The notes under the pieces were generated by a model. The model was not told the origin of the DNA and searched no databases. It saw only the letters and a program-made list of their open reading frames with translations. The translations under genes and the position numbers were made by a program. Shown in pieces: positions 44,595 to 53,019 of a stretch of 64,000 bases of DNA. The number at the start of each line of letters is the position of its first letter. The stretch's first letter is position 1. This stretch comes from Chitinophaga agri (GTDB lineage Bacteria > Bacteroidota > Bacteroidia > Chitinophagales > Chitinophagaceae): NCBI RefSeq assembly GCF_010093065.1, contig NZ_CP048113.1, positions 7,830,001 through 7,894,000 of the forward strand, given 5' to 3'.

Positions 44595-44647
44595 ACGGAA
44601 GATCTTTTTATCGCATAAAACAATAATCAGGCCCGTTCCATACTATC

Positions 44648-44941
44648 TCACAGTCCTTCATACAATTGCAGCCGTGCGCGCAGGCTGATGAGCTCTGCCT
44701 GCATATGTCTTACCCTGTCCAGCAGGTGCCTGATCACGTCAATACCTGCTGTATTCACGCCCATTTCACTATACCAGCGGGTATACAGCTCCAGGTCCTG
44801 GAGCTGTTCTTCTGAAATAAAACTGTTGCCCTCCACTACGGTAATAGCGATCAGTCCTTCATCAGCAAGTGAGTCAATAAAATTGGATTCTATCTCATGA
44901 ACCGTGCAATATTGCTGTATAGCTATCATTGCTGCCTGCAT
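44648..44941 (-). CDS. cbpM: chaperone modulator CbpM-like protein
   Basis: 97 residues (85-93 if a later ATG such as 44929, MIAIQQYC, is used). A MerR-like N-terminal part (YCTVHEIESNFIDSLADEGL, SFISEEQLQDLELYTRWYSE) is followed by GIDVIRHLLDRVRHMQAELI and a coiled-coil tail. This is the CbpM pattern: a small inhibitor and specificity factor of the CbpA co-chaperone. It starts 10 nt after the CbpA-type gene stop, the usual cbpA-cbpM order, which supports the call. Confidence 0.88.
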   Translation of the reverse strand: MQAAMIAIQQYCTVHEIESNFIDSLADEGLIAITVVEGNSFISEEQLQDLELYTRWYSEMGVNTAGIDVIRHLLDRVRHMQAELISLRARLQLYEGL

Positions 44942-44951
44942 AACGGGAAAT

Positions 44952-45872
44952 TTAATGTGATGAATTGGCCAGTTGTCTGAATAGTTCTTTTTGTGCGTCC
45001 GTCAGATTAGTCGGTAGCAGGATCGTATAAGTGATGATCAGATCTCCGAAAGCACCTTCCTGTTTGTAGACAGGGAAGCCCTTTCCTTTCAGTCTGACCT
45101 TCGTGCCATTCTGCGTTTCCGGTTTCACCTTCAGTTTCACTTTTCCACTCAGTGTATCCAGTGTAACATCTCCGCCCAGTATCGCGGTGTAGAGGTCCAG
45201 TTCGACCGTCATGTATACGTCGTTGTCCACTCTTTTAAATGTTGGATCTTCTGGTATCACAAATGTGATATACAGGTCGCCATTCGGACCGCCGTTACCA
45301 CCCGGGGCACCATGTCCTTTCAGTTTGATGACCTGTCCGTTGGCAATACCGGCAGGAACCGTGATCCTGACCTGTTTGTCATTCACATTTAGTGTATGCT
45401 GGTGAGTCGTATATGCTTCCCGCAAGGGGACATGCAGTTCTGCATTATAATCCTGACCACGGAATTTCCGCTGTCTGCCACCACCGCTGCCGCCGGAACG
45501 GTTTCCAAAGAGCGATTCGAAGAAGTCAGAGAACTGTCCTTCACCGAAGTTGCCCTCAAATCCCTGTCCGCCAAAGCCTCCGAATCCTTGTCCGCCGTAA
45601 CCGCCTGCGCTGCCACGTTGCTGTTTGGCCTGTTCATACTGATCTGCGTGTTGCCAGTGTTCTCCATAGGCGTCATATTTCTTACGCTTATCCGGATCAC
45701 TCAACACCTCATTCGCTTCGTTGATCTGCTGAAATTTAATATTGGCCTCTTTATCGTTAGGATTCATGTCAGGATGGTGTTTCCTGGCGAGTTTCCGGTA
45801 TGCCTTCTTAATGTCGTCTGCGGAAGCTTTTTTGTCGACTCCCAATATCTGGTAATAATCTATAAAAGCCAT
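44952..45872 (-). CDS. cbpA: DnaJ-family co-chaperone CbpA
   Basis: 306 residues from the ATG at 45872 ([12 protein letters not shown]); upstream in-frame sequence is promoter DNA. J-domain 4-70 with HPD at 33-35, a Gly/Phe/Gln-rich linker (about 80-130, [16 protein letters not shown]), then two C-terminal substrate-binding domains ([64 protein letters not shown]). There is no zinc-finger region, which separates CbpA from DnaJ. It stimulates DnaK and may bind curved DNA. Operon with cbpM. Confidence 0.93.
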   Translation of the reverse strand: MAFIDYYQILGVDKKASADDIKKAYRKLARKHHPDMNPNDKEANIKFQQINEANEVLSDPDKRKKYDAYGEHWQHADQYEQAKQQRGSAGGYGGQGFGGFGGQGFEGNFGEGQFSDFFESLFGNRSGGSGGGRQRKFRGQDYNAELHVPLREAYTTHQHTLNVNDKQVRITVPAGIANGQVIKLKGHGAPGGNGGPNGDLYITFVIPEDPTFKRVDNDVYMTVELDLYTAILGGDVTLDTLSGKVKLKVKPETQNGTKVRLKGKGFPVYKQEGAFGDLIITYTILLPTNLTDAQKELFRQLANSSH

Positions 45873-45935
45873 ATGTAATCGGGTATATATGGCTACAGCA
45901 CAAAATCTTTGCCATCTCTTATTTATTAATTTATC

Positions 45936-45943
45936 TATATTTG
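45936..45943 (+). promoter_or_regulatory. -7 promoter element
   Basis: Exact TAnnTTTG (TATATTTG), with TTTG at 45908-45911 as possible -33 (24-nt spacer, slightly long). It places the transcription start near 45950 and rules out the ATG at 45889 for the following gene. Confidence 0.6.
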
Positions 45944-45963
45944 GCAACTTAAACCCTTATCCC

Positions 45964-46434
45964 TTGGACACACAACATTCCTCAACCGGCAAAGCGCCCG
46001 GTATTATTGAAATTACGCCGCCTTCAGAGGCTACTATCAAAACCCAGAGCATCCGATTGATCGCTTCCGGAATTATGGGACAGTTTACCACTATGTCACC
46101 TTTGGTGTCATTACGTAAGTCTTCCGACTTCTACAACTGCTATGATGTCAGGTTGCATATGTACCTGCCCGATCATGCAAGAAACTTACACCTGGATGAG
46201 AATATCTCATCTGCCGGTACTATTGATATCGAAAATGGCCCGATTGAAGTAAGAGAGATCAACATCATTTATGACAACCCGGAGATCAAGCCTGAGATCT
46301 ATGCCTACTCGCTGTGGGATATCTCTTTCCGCTACTGTGTAGAGGGCCGCGAGCTGCCATGCATCCGTGTGCGTTATGTCATTGATGATCCTGAAACCAC
46401 ACACGGTACCGTTACCAGTGTTGAGAAGACCTGA
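45964..46434 (+). CDS. hypothetical protein, TTG start likely
   Basis: 156 residues if translation starts at the TTG at 45964 (LDTQHSSTGKAPG). The in-frame ATG at 45889 lies upstream of an exact -7 element, so it is unlikely to be transcribed; the next ATG (46076) would remove conserved-looking sequence. No signal or membrane segment. Beta-rich middle (IKTQSIRLIASGIMGQFTTM, YDVRLHMYLPDHAR, GPIEVREINIIYDNPE) and C-terminal YSLWDISFRYCVEGRE plus IRVRYVIDDPET. Family not recognised. It lies five bases before the histidine kinase gene and is probably co-transcribed. Confidence 0.6.
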   Translation: MDTQHSSTGKAPGIIEITPPSEATIKTQSIRLIASGIMGQFTTMSPLVSLRKSSDFYNCYDVRLHMYLPDHARNLHLDENISSAGTIDIENGPIEVREINIIYDNPEIKPEIYAYSLWDISFRYCVEGRELPCIRVRYVIDDPETTHGTVTSVEKT

Positions 46435-46439
46435 TAAGT

Positions 46440-48284
46440 ATGGTTAAACACATATGTTGTCAACTTGTCATCTTATTGTTTTGGTGCATCGGGTTATGCC
46501 ATAACGCGGCTGCACAGAAAATTAATTTGCCGCCTGCCATCCGTCAGCTGATCACTGCGCAGTGCAATACCTGTAGTCAGCTGCCGGCAGGGCAGGACTC
46601 CGCCGTGTCCCGTTATTTTCATCAGTGTCATGCTGCCATTGATAGCGGTAACCTGGACGACGGCTTTAAGTATGCGGCCACTATCACCGCTATGACAGAT
46701 AGTAATGCCACTGGTCACCGCCTGCTCACTGTCCGATTCCTGAAAGCCAAGATCCTGTATTACAAAGATTTCTATAAAGAGGCACTGTCAGAATATCTCA
46801 AACTGACAACCGTTCCATCGCTCGATAGTAATATTCAGGCTAATATCTATCCCAATATTGCTGAGATCTACCTGGAACAGGGGCAGTTCAATAGGTCGCT
46901 GGAATATCTTAACCTCGTTAAAAAACATTATTTCCATTTTTACGAACCAACCGTTGCGAGGAAGATATTGAACAATACCGGCGTTTGTCTGCTACACCTG
47001 GAGCGCCTGGAAGAAGCGGAAGCCAATTTCGGTAAAAGCATTGCGATCGCTGCTGCACTCAGGGATACGACCGCCCTGGTAAATTCTTACCTGAATATTG
47101 CCCTGTTGTACGATCAGCAGTTCCGTTACCCGCAGGAATGGAACTACCTGCAGCAGGCCCTGGCCCTGGCTAAAGATGCCGGTGACCTGAAGATACGCAG
47201 TAAAGTGTACCTGAATATGGCCATCGTCGAAGAAAGGAGAGGCCACCTGAAAGAAGCCCTGTCATACCGGAAGGAATACGAGCAGCTCGAATCCCAGATT
47301 GCCAACCGTGATAAGATCTGGGAGCTCGCTGAGCAGGAAAAGAAAATAGCCATACAGCAGCAGGAGTTAAAAATGCAGTTGCTCAGACAGGAGAACCAGC
47401 TGCGCGCGGCAGAATCAAAGAGAAGACAGTGGCAACGTAATACATTCTTCATTCTTTCGCTGTTCTTTTTGAGTATTGCAGGCATGATCTACTTCGCCTA
47501 CCGGCAAACAAACCGGCAGAAGCGCATCATCGCTGAGCAGAAAGATAAATTACAGCTGCTCAATGAAACCAAAGATCAGCTCTTCTCTATTGTCGCACAT
47601 GACCTGCGTTCGCCGGTACATCACCTGAAGATCAATCTCTCGTATCTGAAAGAATCCCTTGCACGCAATAAGATCAGGGAGGCGACCACCCTATCAGAGA
47701 ATATCGAAAAGATCTCTGACAATACGTATGCCTTGCTGAATAACCTGCTGTATTGGTCACTCGGACAAACAGGTCAGTTAAGTCTGCAGTCCGATCAACA
47801 TGACGCATATATGATCATCGCTCAGGTGGTGTATGATTTTAATGCAGGCGCGGCGCTGAAGCGCATTACCATCACTAATGATGTGCCCAGGGGGATGTCC
47901 TTTTACGGGGATATGAATACGGTGAAGATCATTTTCCGTAATCTGATAGATAACGCCATCAAATATACACATGCGAACGGATCGATACATATCACCGGAC
48001 GTATGGTGGATGACCATTGTGAAATAACTGTACAGGATACAGGGATCGGTATGGATGAAAAGATCATCCAGGCCATTTATAAACGTGATACCAAACGTAT
48101 ACAACAGGATACCACAGGTAGCAAGAGTACCGGACTGGGTTTATGGCTGGTAAAGGCTATGACCGAAAAAAATGGCGGCTCTCTGCGTATAACTGGTAGC
48201 ATTGGCGCCGGTACGAGTATCGTAGTCTGCCTGCCTGTAAACGAATATTATGATGCAGCTGAAAGTGCTGATCCTGGAAGATAG
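46440..48284 (+). CDS. TPR-containing membrane sensor histidine kinase
   Basis: 614 residues. Signal peptide (1-25, NAAAQ), a periplasmic TPR array (about 55-300; for example AEIYLEQGQFNRSLEYL, LNNTGVCLLHLERLEEAEAN), a charged coiled coil (about 300-332), one membrane helix (335-353), a second coiled coil and HisKA with FSIVAHDLRSP (His387). HATPase has N-box FRNLIDNAIKYTH, DTGIGMD and GLGLWLVKAM. So it has an external TPR sensor coupled to a cytoplasmic kinase, a common Bacteroidota layout. The response-regulator gene overlaps its end by 35 nt (32 from the second ATG), indicating tight coupling and a cognate pair. The signal is unknown. Confidence 0.93.
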   Translation: MVKHICCQLVILLFWCIGLCHNAAAQKINLPPAIRQLITAQCNTCSQLPAGQDSAVSRYFHQCHAAIDSGNLDDGFKYAATITAMTDSNATGHRLLTVRFLKAKILYYKDFYKEALSEYLKLTTVPSLDSNIQANIYPNIAEIYLEQGQFNRSLEYLNLVKKHYFHFYEPTVARKILNNTGVCLLHLERLEEAEANFGKSIAIAAALRDTTALVNSYLNIALLYDQQFRYPQEWNYLQQALALAKDAGDLKIRSKVYLNMAIVEERRGHLKEALSYRKEYEQLESQIANRDKIWELAEQEKKIAIQQQELKMQLLRQENQLRAAESKRRQWQRNTFFILSLFFLSIAGMIYFAYRQTNRQKRIIAEQKDKLQLLNETKDQLFSIVAHDLRSPVHHLKINLSYLKESLARNKIREATTLSENIEKISDNTYALLNNLLYWSLGQTGQLSLQSDQHDAYMIIAQVVYDFNAGAALKRITITNDVPRGMSFYGDMNTVKIIFRNLIDNAIKYTHANGSIHITGRMVDDHCEITVQDTGIGMDEKIIQAIYKRDTKRIQQDTTGSKSTGLGLWLVKAMTEKNGGSLRITGSIGAGTSIVVCLPVNEYYDAAESADPGR

Positions 48285-48993
48285 CCCTGACGAAGCAGAT
48301 TTCCTGGTTAACTTTTTAAAGAAACTGGGTTGCTCCGACATTAGGATCACAACAAACCTCAAAGACGCAGTGGATGCCTATGACGCAGCACTGCCGGACA
48401 TTTGCCTGATTGACATTTACCTGGCCGACAGACCAGATGGGATCTTATTTGCCGAAACGATCAATGAACACCGTGAACAGAGACGGCCGTTCATTTTTCT
48501 AACCAGTGCCAGTGACAGCACAACTTTCCGGCTGGCCAAGTTCACCTCGCCCTACAATTACCTGCTGAAACCTTACAATCCGCTGGAACTGGAATATGCC
48601 ATTGAACTTGCCCTTTCAAAGTTCAGGCAGGAGTCTGCTGCTGTGCCTGCACAGTCGGCCACGCCAGGTTCGGATACATTGTTCATCAAAAAGGGCAACC
48701 TCCTGCAAAGGATCGCGTTCGATGACATCCGGTATATTGAAGTGGATGGTAAATACAGCAAGGTGGTGTGCGGCGGCGAGAAGTTCGTCATTCAGCAGTC
48801 CCTGAAAGATGTGCAGGCACAGTTACCGCCCGTACAGTTCTGCCGGGTACACCGTAACTATATTGTCAACGTCAGAGAGGTAACGAAGATCAATACATTC
48901 AACAACGAGATCTTTTTCCGGGACGGGGAGTCCCTGTTCTTCAGCAGGCGTTACATCGACGAGTTCCTGCAGGCGTTTAAGATCTTCAAATAA
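48250..48993 (+). CDS. LytTR-type response regulator
   Basis: 247 residues; a start at the second Met (48253) is equally likely. Receiver domain 5-125: acidic pair ED (10-11), phospho-acceptor Asp55 in ICLIDIYLAD, Ser/Thr in FLTSAS and Lys in YLLKPYNPLE. LytTR DNA-binding domain about 145-247: LFIKKGNLLQRIAFDDIRYI, EVDGKYSKV, QFCRVHRNYIVNVREV and FFSRRYIDEFLQ. The partner kinase lies directly upstream and overlaps. LytTR regulators usually bind pairs of direct repeats; I did not find its target in the window. Confidence 0.93.
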   Translation: MMQLKVLILEDSPDEADFLVNFLKKLGCSDIRITTNLKDAVDAYDAALPDICLIDIYLADRPDGILFAETINEHREQRRPFIFLTSASDSTTFRLAKFTSPYNYLLKPYNPLELEYAIELALSKFRQESAAVPAQSATPGSDTLFIKKGNLLQRIAFDDIRYIEVDGKYSKVVCGGEKFVIQQSLKDVQAQLPPVQFCRVHRNYIVNVREVTKINTFNNEIFFRDGESLFFSRRYIDEFLQAFKIFK

Positions 48994-48997
48994 TGGG

Positions 48998-49033
48998 GAA
49001 GGAATGCCCGGGGTCAGTGGCATTCCTTCTTAC
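48998..49033 (+). terminator. Rho-independent terminator
   Basis: AAGGAATGCC and GGCATTCCTT form a perfect 10-bp stem with a 10-nt loop five bases after the regulator stop, followed by TCTT. Confidence 0.8.
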
Positions 49034-49098
49034 TAATGACCATATCCATTTCCTGTCTTAAAAGCGTATTCCTAAGTTCCTGATTTTGCCCATACTGT

Positions 49099-49134
49099 TG
49101 CCATAAAATGGCATGACCGTGCCAATCAGTGGCA
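49099..49134. promoter_or_regulatory. two phased inverted repeats upstream of the SulP gene
   Basis: TGCCA-TAAAA-TGGCA (49099-49113) and TGCCA-ATCAG-TGGCA (49120-49134) have identical arms and 5-nt spacers, and their starts are 21 bp apart, two helical turns. They lie about 30-65 bp before the -7 element, where an activator or repressor would bind. Confidence 0.65.
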
Positions 49135-49164
49135 TAAGCGGTATGTTTTCGGGCATAAAATGAA

Positions 49165-49172
49165 TAGCTTTG
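49165..49172 (+). promoter_or_regulatory. -7 promoter element of the SulP gene
   Basis: Exact TAnnTTTG (TAGCTTTG), 25 nt before the ATG at 49197. Confidence 0.6.
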
Positions 49173-49196
49173 CGCTCGTTTTCCAATAATAACAGC

Positions 49197-50735
49197 ATGT
49201 TGAACCTGTTCGATTTTAAGCAAAGAGTGAATTATAAAAATGAAATCCTGGCCGGACTGACCGTGGCGATGACCATGATGCCGGAATCCCTGTCCTTTGC
49301 TATCCTGGGCGGATTTCCCCCGCTGGTTGGGCTGTATGCGGCTTTTATCATGGGGCTGGTCACCGCTGTATTTGGCGGCAGACCGGGTATGGTATCCGGC
49401 GGGGCAGGTGCTACTGTGGTAGTACTCATTGCGTTAATGCAGTCTCACGGTATCGATCATGTGTTTGCGGCAGTAATGCTGGCAGGGGTGCTACAGATCC
49501 TCGTGGGGGTGTTTAAACTCGGTAAATTCATCCGGTTGGTACCGCAGCCGGTGATGTATGGGTTTGTAAACGGACTGGCAGTCATTATCTTCAGTTCCCA
49601 ACTTGAACAGTTTATGGTGGTTGGAGCTGACGGCGCGCATGCCTGGATGACCGGCGCACCATTATATATCATGCTGGGTCTGGTGGCACTTACAGTGGCG
49701 ATCGTATTGGTCTTTCCAAAGATCACGAAGGCGGTACCGGCATCCCTGGTGGCGATCATCGTGGTATTTCTACTGGTTCTTGGTTTCGGTATCGATACCC
49801 GTACGGTTAAAGATATTGCCTCGGTAAGTGGAGGTTTCCCGCCTTTTCACCTGCCAGCAGTACCTTTAAATCTGGAAACCCTGCGCATTGTCTTTCCCTA
49901 CGCATTGATCATGGCGGGAGTGGGATTGACGGAGAGCCTGCTGACACTCAACCTCGTGGATGAAATGGTCGATAATAAAGGTAACAGTAACCGGGAATGT
50001 ATCGCACAGGGAAGTGCCAATATGCTCAATGGCGTGTTCTCCGGAATGGGCGGTTGTGCCATGATTGCGCAAACCTTTGTCAATTTGTCCGCAGGAGCGC
50101 GTGCAAGACTCTCTGGTATCATTGCTGCTATGACCATCCTGCTTGTAGTCCTGTTCGGTGCGCCTGTCATTGAACGGGTACCGATGGCCGCCCTGGTCGG
50201 CGTGATGATCATGGTGTCTGTTGGTACTTTTGAATGGAGCAGTTTCCGTATTATCAATAAAATGCCAAGGCCTGACGTGATCGTAGGTATCCTCGTGGCA
50301 CTGATCACCATCTGGTTACATAACCTGGCATTGGCAGTGCTAATAGGGGTGATCCTCTCTGCACTGGTCTTTGCCTGGGAGAGTGCCCGCCGTATCAGGG
50401 CCAGAAAGTATCTAGACAGCGAAGGGATAAAGCACTATGAGATATATGGCCCGCTGTTTTTCGGCTCCGTTACTGCTTTCAATGACAAATTTGATGTACA
50501 GGAAGACCCTGCGGTGGTGATCATCGACTTCAAGGACAGCCGTATAGCAGATATGTCTGGTATTGAAGCGGTGAATAAACTGACAAATCGTTATAAAGAG
50601 GCCGGTAAGGTCCTGCACCTCAGGCACCTGAGCGAAGATTGTAAATTATTGCTACAGCATGCATCGGCTGTGATCGATGTAAACGTTATGGAAGACCCGC
50701 ATTACCGGGTGGCCAGCGACGGAATAAAAGGTTAA
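49197..50735 (+). CDS. SulP family inorganic anion transporter with STAS domain
   Basis: 512 residues from the ATG at 49197 (MLNLFDFKQRVNYKN); the frame upstream starts at a TTG inside the -7 element and is not used. About 12-14 membrane segments with the SulP motifs EILAGLTVAMTMMPESLSFA, GGRPGMVSGGAGATVV, and VGLTESLLTLNLVDEMVDN followed by GNSNRECIAQGSANMLNG. A cytoplasmic STAS domain fills the last 90 residues (YEIYGPLFFGSVTAFNDKFD, VVIIDFKDSRIADMSGIEAV). Substrate may be sulfate, bicarbonate or another anion. A DAC-like protein gene follows with its own promoter overlapping the stop codon. Confidence 0.93.
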   Translation: MLNLFDFKQRVNYKNEILAGLTVAMTMMPESLSFAILGGFPPLVGLYAAFIMGLVTAVFGGRPGMVSGGAGATVVVLIALMQSHGIDHVFAAVMLAGVLQILVGVFKLGKFIRLVPQPVMYGFVNGLAVIIFSSQLEQFMVVGADGAHAWMTGAPLYIMLGLVALTVAIVLVFPKITKAVPASLVAIIVVFLLVLGFGIDTRTVKDIASVSGGFPPFHLPAVPLNLETLRIVFPYALIMAGVGLTESLLTLNLVDEMVDNKGNSNRECIAQGSANMLNGVFSGMGGCAMIAQTFVNLSAGARARLSGIIAAMTILLVVLFGAPVIERVPMAALVGVMIMVSVGTFEWSSFRIINKMPRPDVIVGILVALITIWLHNLALAVLIGVILSALVFAWESARRIRARKYLDSEGIKHYEIYGPLFFGSVTAFNDKFDVQEDPAVVIIDFKDSRIADMSGIEAVNKLTNRYKEAGKVLHLRHLSEDCKLLLQHASAVIDVNVMEDPHYRVASDGIKG

Positions 50736-50740
50736 TTTTG
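50733..50740 (+). promoter_or_regulatory. -7 promoter element overlapping the SulP stop codon
   Basis: Exact TAnnTTTG (TAATTTTG) whose first three bases are the SulP TAA. The next ATG is 28 nt downstream, so the DAC-like gene can be expressed alone or by read-through. Confidence 0.55.
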
Positions 50741-50768
50741 AATCGACATTGGAGCTAACTGATAACGT

Positions 50769-51920
50769 ATGGACTTGACTCTTGACTCAACTTATCAGGC
50801 CGCGGTAAAAGTGGCCGACGAAATAGAAAATCATTTCTCAAAACACCTGGCTATTGCCGCTGTAAGTGGCGAGGAAGACCTGGCGACAGTTCCTCACACA
50901 AAATTCATAGAAAAGATGCTGGACGTGGCTTTCTGGGCCAGTCTCCGCAGGGAAGAAGGCATTCCTACCCGTATCTCCCTGGCATTTCTGAATCCCTGTC
51001 AGGCAGGGAAACCGCTAAAGTTTGCCAGTAAACTGCCTTTCGATGTACGTGTACTGACGAAGCTGGCCCCTGGTGTAGAAAGGGCGGGTGTACATGTGGG
51101 TGTCTGGTACGAAGGCGATAGCCTGTATATCTGGGGTACCACATTAAAACTGCCGAACTTCTGCTTTGTACTGGATGTATCAGAACCGGGTTTGCTGGTG
51201 GTAAAACACCGCCGGAGTGTCGGGCTGGGCAAGTTCGCCAATGTGGCAGTACTGAAAGGGGATCAGGTGAAGATCGTGGATGAATCATGCGGCCTGCTGC
51301 CGGATAGTCCGGGCATCGTGACCTCTTTACTGGGCCTGACCTCTTCTGCCGTGTGGAACGATCCGGTGAATGTCCTGATCCAGATAGCTGTTTCTATGCG
51401 GGCGCACAAAAGGGGGGGGATTTTACTGGTGGTACCTTCCGGTAGTACCAGATGGAAGGAATCGATCGTGCATCCGCTGACCTATCCTTTAAATCCTGCA
51501 TTCTCCGGGGTGGCTGATCTTGTTCGTCAGGACGGAGGAAAAGTAACAGAGATCTTCTGGCAGAATGCGCTGCGACGGGAGGTAGATAATATCACCGGAC
51601 TGACCGCCGTGGATGGCGCTTCCGTGATCACGGATAAGCATGAACTGGTTACTTTTGGTGCAAAGATCACCCGCGCCCCCTGGTCTACACGCGGGGTAGA
51701 TAAAGTGGTGATGATCGAACCAGTGATTGGTGGTACGCCCGAACTGATGCATCCGTCTGCGATTGGTGGTACCCGTCACCTGTCAGCCGCACAGTTCGTT
51801 AATGACCAGCCGGATGCGATCGCCCTGGTCGCTTCCCAGGATGGGTACTTTACCGTGTTTTCATGGTCGGAACAGGTGCAGCTTGTGCAGGCGCATCGCA
51901 TAGACACGCTGCTTTTATAA
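50769..51920 (+). CDS. DACNV-type protein with DisA_N-like (diadenylate cyclase-like) domain
   Basis: 383 residues, no signal or membrane segment. The N-terminal half (about 20-200) has a beta-rich putative sensor region (IPTRISLAFLNPCQAGKPLK, VHVGVWYEGDSLYIWGTTLK). The C-terminal half resembles the DisA_N nucleotide cyclase domain: HKRGGILLVVPSG (213-225), a DGA motif (Asp282-Ala284 in TAVDGASVITDKHELVTFGA) and a GTRH motif (334-337) followed by LSAAQF and DAIALVASQDGYFTVFSW. DisA-type cyclases use DGA and RHR to make c-di-AMP; here the second Arg of RHR is Leu, so activity may differ or be lost. This layout matches the family named DACNV from comparative genomics. Function not established. 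Confidence 0.75.
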   Translation: MDLTLDSTYQAAVKVADEIENHFSKHLAIAAVSGEEDLATVPHTKFIEKMLDVAFWASLRREEGIPTRISLAFLNPCQAGKPLKFASKLPFDVRVLTKLAPGVERAGVHVGVWYEGDSLYIWGTTLKLPNFCFVLDVSEPGLLVVKHRRSVGLGKFANVAVLKGDQVKIVDESCGLLPDSPGIVTSLLGLTSSAVWNDPVNVLIQIAVSMRAHKRGGILLVVPSGSTRWKESIVHPLTYPLNPAFSGVADLVRQDGGKVTEIFWQNALRREVDNITGLTAVDGASVITDKHELVTFGAKITRAPWSTRGVDKVVMIEPVIGGTPELMHPSAIGGTRHLSAAQFVNDQPDAIALVASQDGYFTVFSWSEQVQLVQAHRIDTLLL

Positions 51921-51939
51921 TCAACCGGTGTTGATAGGG

Positions 51940-51986
51940 TTATCCTGTTGCGGAGCTTACAGCAAGCTTTGTAACAGGATAATTTA
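51940..51986. terminator. bidirectional terminator
   Basis: TTATCCTGTT and AACAGGATAA pair, with an inner AGCTT/AAGCT stem. It lies between the DAC-like gene and the convergent phosphopantetheinyl transferase gene. Confidence 0.75.
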
Positions 51987-52002
51987 TTTCAGGAGCGTTT
52001 GG

Positions 52003-52761
52003 TCAATGCATGCCTGGCGCAAGTGAGGAAGTTGCCTGCCGGAAGAACTGCCAGAACGCGGTCAGGTCAACTGTTGTTTTGCGGGGAATAACAAGTGAGC
52101 AAATATAGTGGTCTGATATGCAGCAGATTGCCTTGTACTGTATCAGGTGCTTAAACTCACCTGTATATAAATGATCGTCCTCTTTTACCAGTGACTGTAT
52201 CTCCAGCACCTTCATGTCCATGGTTAATCCTGTTTTAAGGATCTTGGACAACGCTTCTTTCATCGTCCACAGCATCGTCGTAGTGGCTGTTTCTGGCAGA
52301 GAAACTGTTGTCAGGAGTCTGACTTCATCTGGTGTGAACTGCTCTTTTATAACGTCTGTATTGACCTTATTTGTTTTTTCTATGTCGACACCTAAGGGAT
52401 GTGCTTCCGGATACGCCAGTGCGATACCCAGGTTATCACAGTGGGTGATACATACCTGCAGGTTACGGGTGACGCTATACTGTACAATCGGGAACTGGAA
52501 TATGCCAGCGGTGATAGCTATCTTTGTCAGGTCTTCATATGCCGCCATAGCGCCAATAGCCTTTTTAGCAGTAAGTCGTCCAAGCAGATAACTATGCTTT
52601 CTCCTGTCAAAGCGCAGGCTGTTATAATATTCCAGTTCTTCCTGATGTAACAGCTGAAGTTTCAGTATCAGGTCCGGCAGATCAGCCTGAAGTATACAGA
52701 ATCCCGCCTGGTAGCTAGTCGTTTCCCTGATCAGTTCAAATTTTCCTCGCTGGATTAACAT
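52003..52761 (-). CDS. 4'-phosphopantetheinyl transferase (Sfp type)
   Basis: 252 residues. The family signatures are present: GRLTAKKAIG (61-70), the magnesium site LGVDIEK (about 123-129) and WTMKEALSKILKTGL (about 165-179). The N-terminal half is the first pseudo-domain of the two-domain Sfp form. It transfers phosphopantetheine from CoA to acyl or peptidyl carrier proteins, activating polyketide, peptide or fatty-acid synthases. No carrier-protein or synthase gene is in this window, so it probably acts in trans. An MFS gene lies 258 bp upstream on the same strand. Confidence 0.9.
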   Translation of the reverse strand: MLIQRGKFELIRETTSYQAGFCILQADLPDLILKLQLLHQEELEYYNSLRFDRRKHSYLLGRLTAKKAIGAMAAYEDLTKIAITAGIFQFPIVQYSVTRNLQVCITHCDNLGIALAYPEAHPLGVDIEKTNKVNTDVIKEQFTPDEVRLLTTVSLPETATTTMLWTMKEALSKILKTGLTMDMKVLEIQSLVKEDDHLYTGEFKHLIQYKAICCISDHYICSLVIPRKTTVDLTAFWQFFRQATSSLAPGMH

Positions 52762-53019
52762 AATATCAGTCTGATTTTCAGTAAGTAATTACGGCCTGTT
52801 TGTCTTTTACGTGGCTTGGTGGCCAGTTATTTGACCATGAGATACATCCGCTACATGTTTTCGTATAGATATCAGTGAAGTAAATTTCCGCTGCTATTAA
52901 TTAGTAGAAACATACCTGTCTAATATCTGGCTAATGGTATACAGTATATGAATTTACATACATCCTGCCAAAAACTCTCTGTTACTGACTGAATCCGGAT
53001 CGTTTTCCGGTAGCTGGCT

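Noticed and set aside
49110..49150. Possible sigma-54 promoter (TGGCA and TGC elements) before the SulP gene
   Set aside because: The GG to GC spacing is not the required 10 bases, and the TGGCA parts belong to two inverted repeats; an exact TAnnTTTG element explains initiation.
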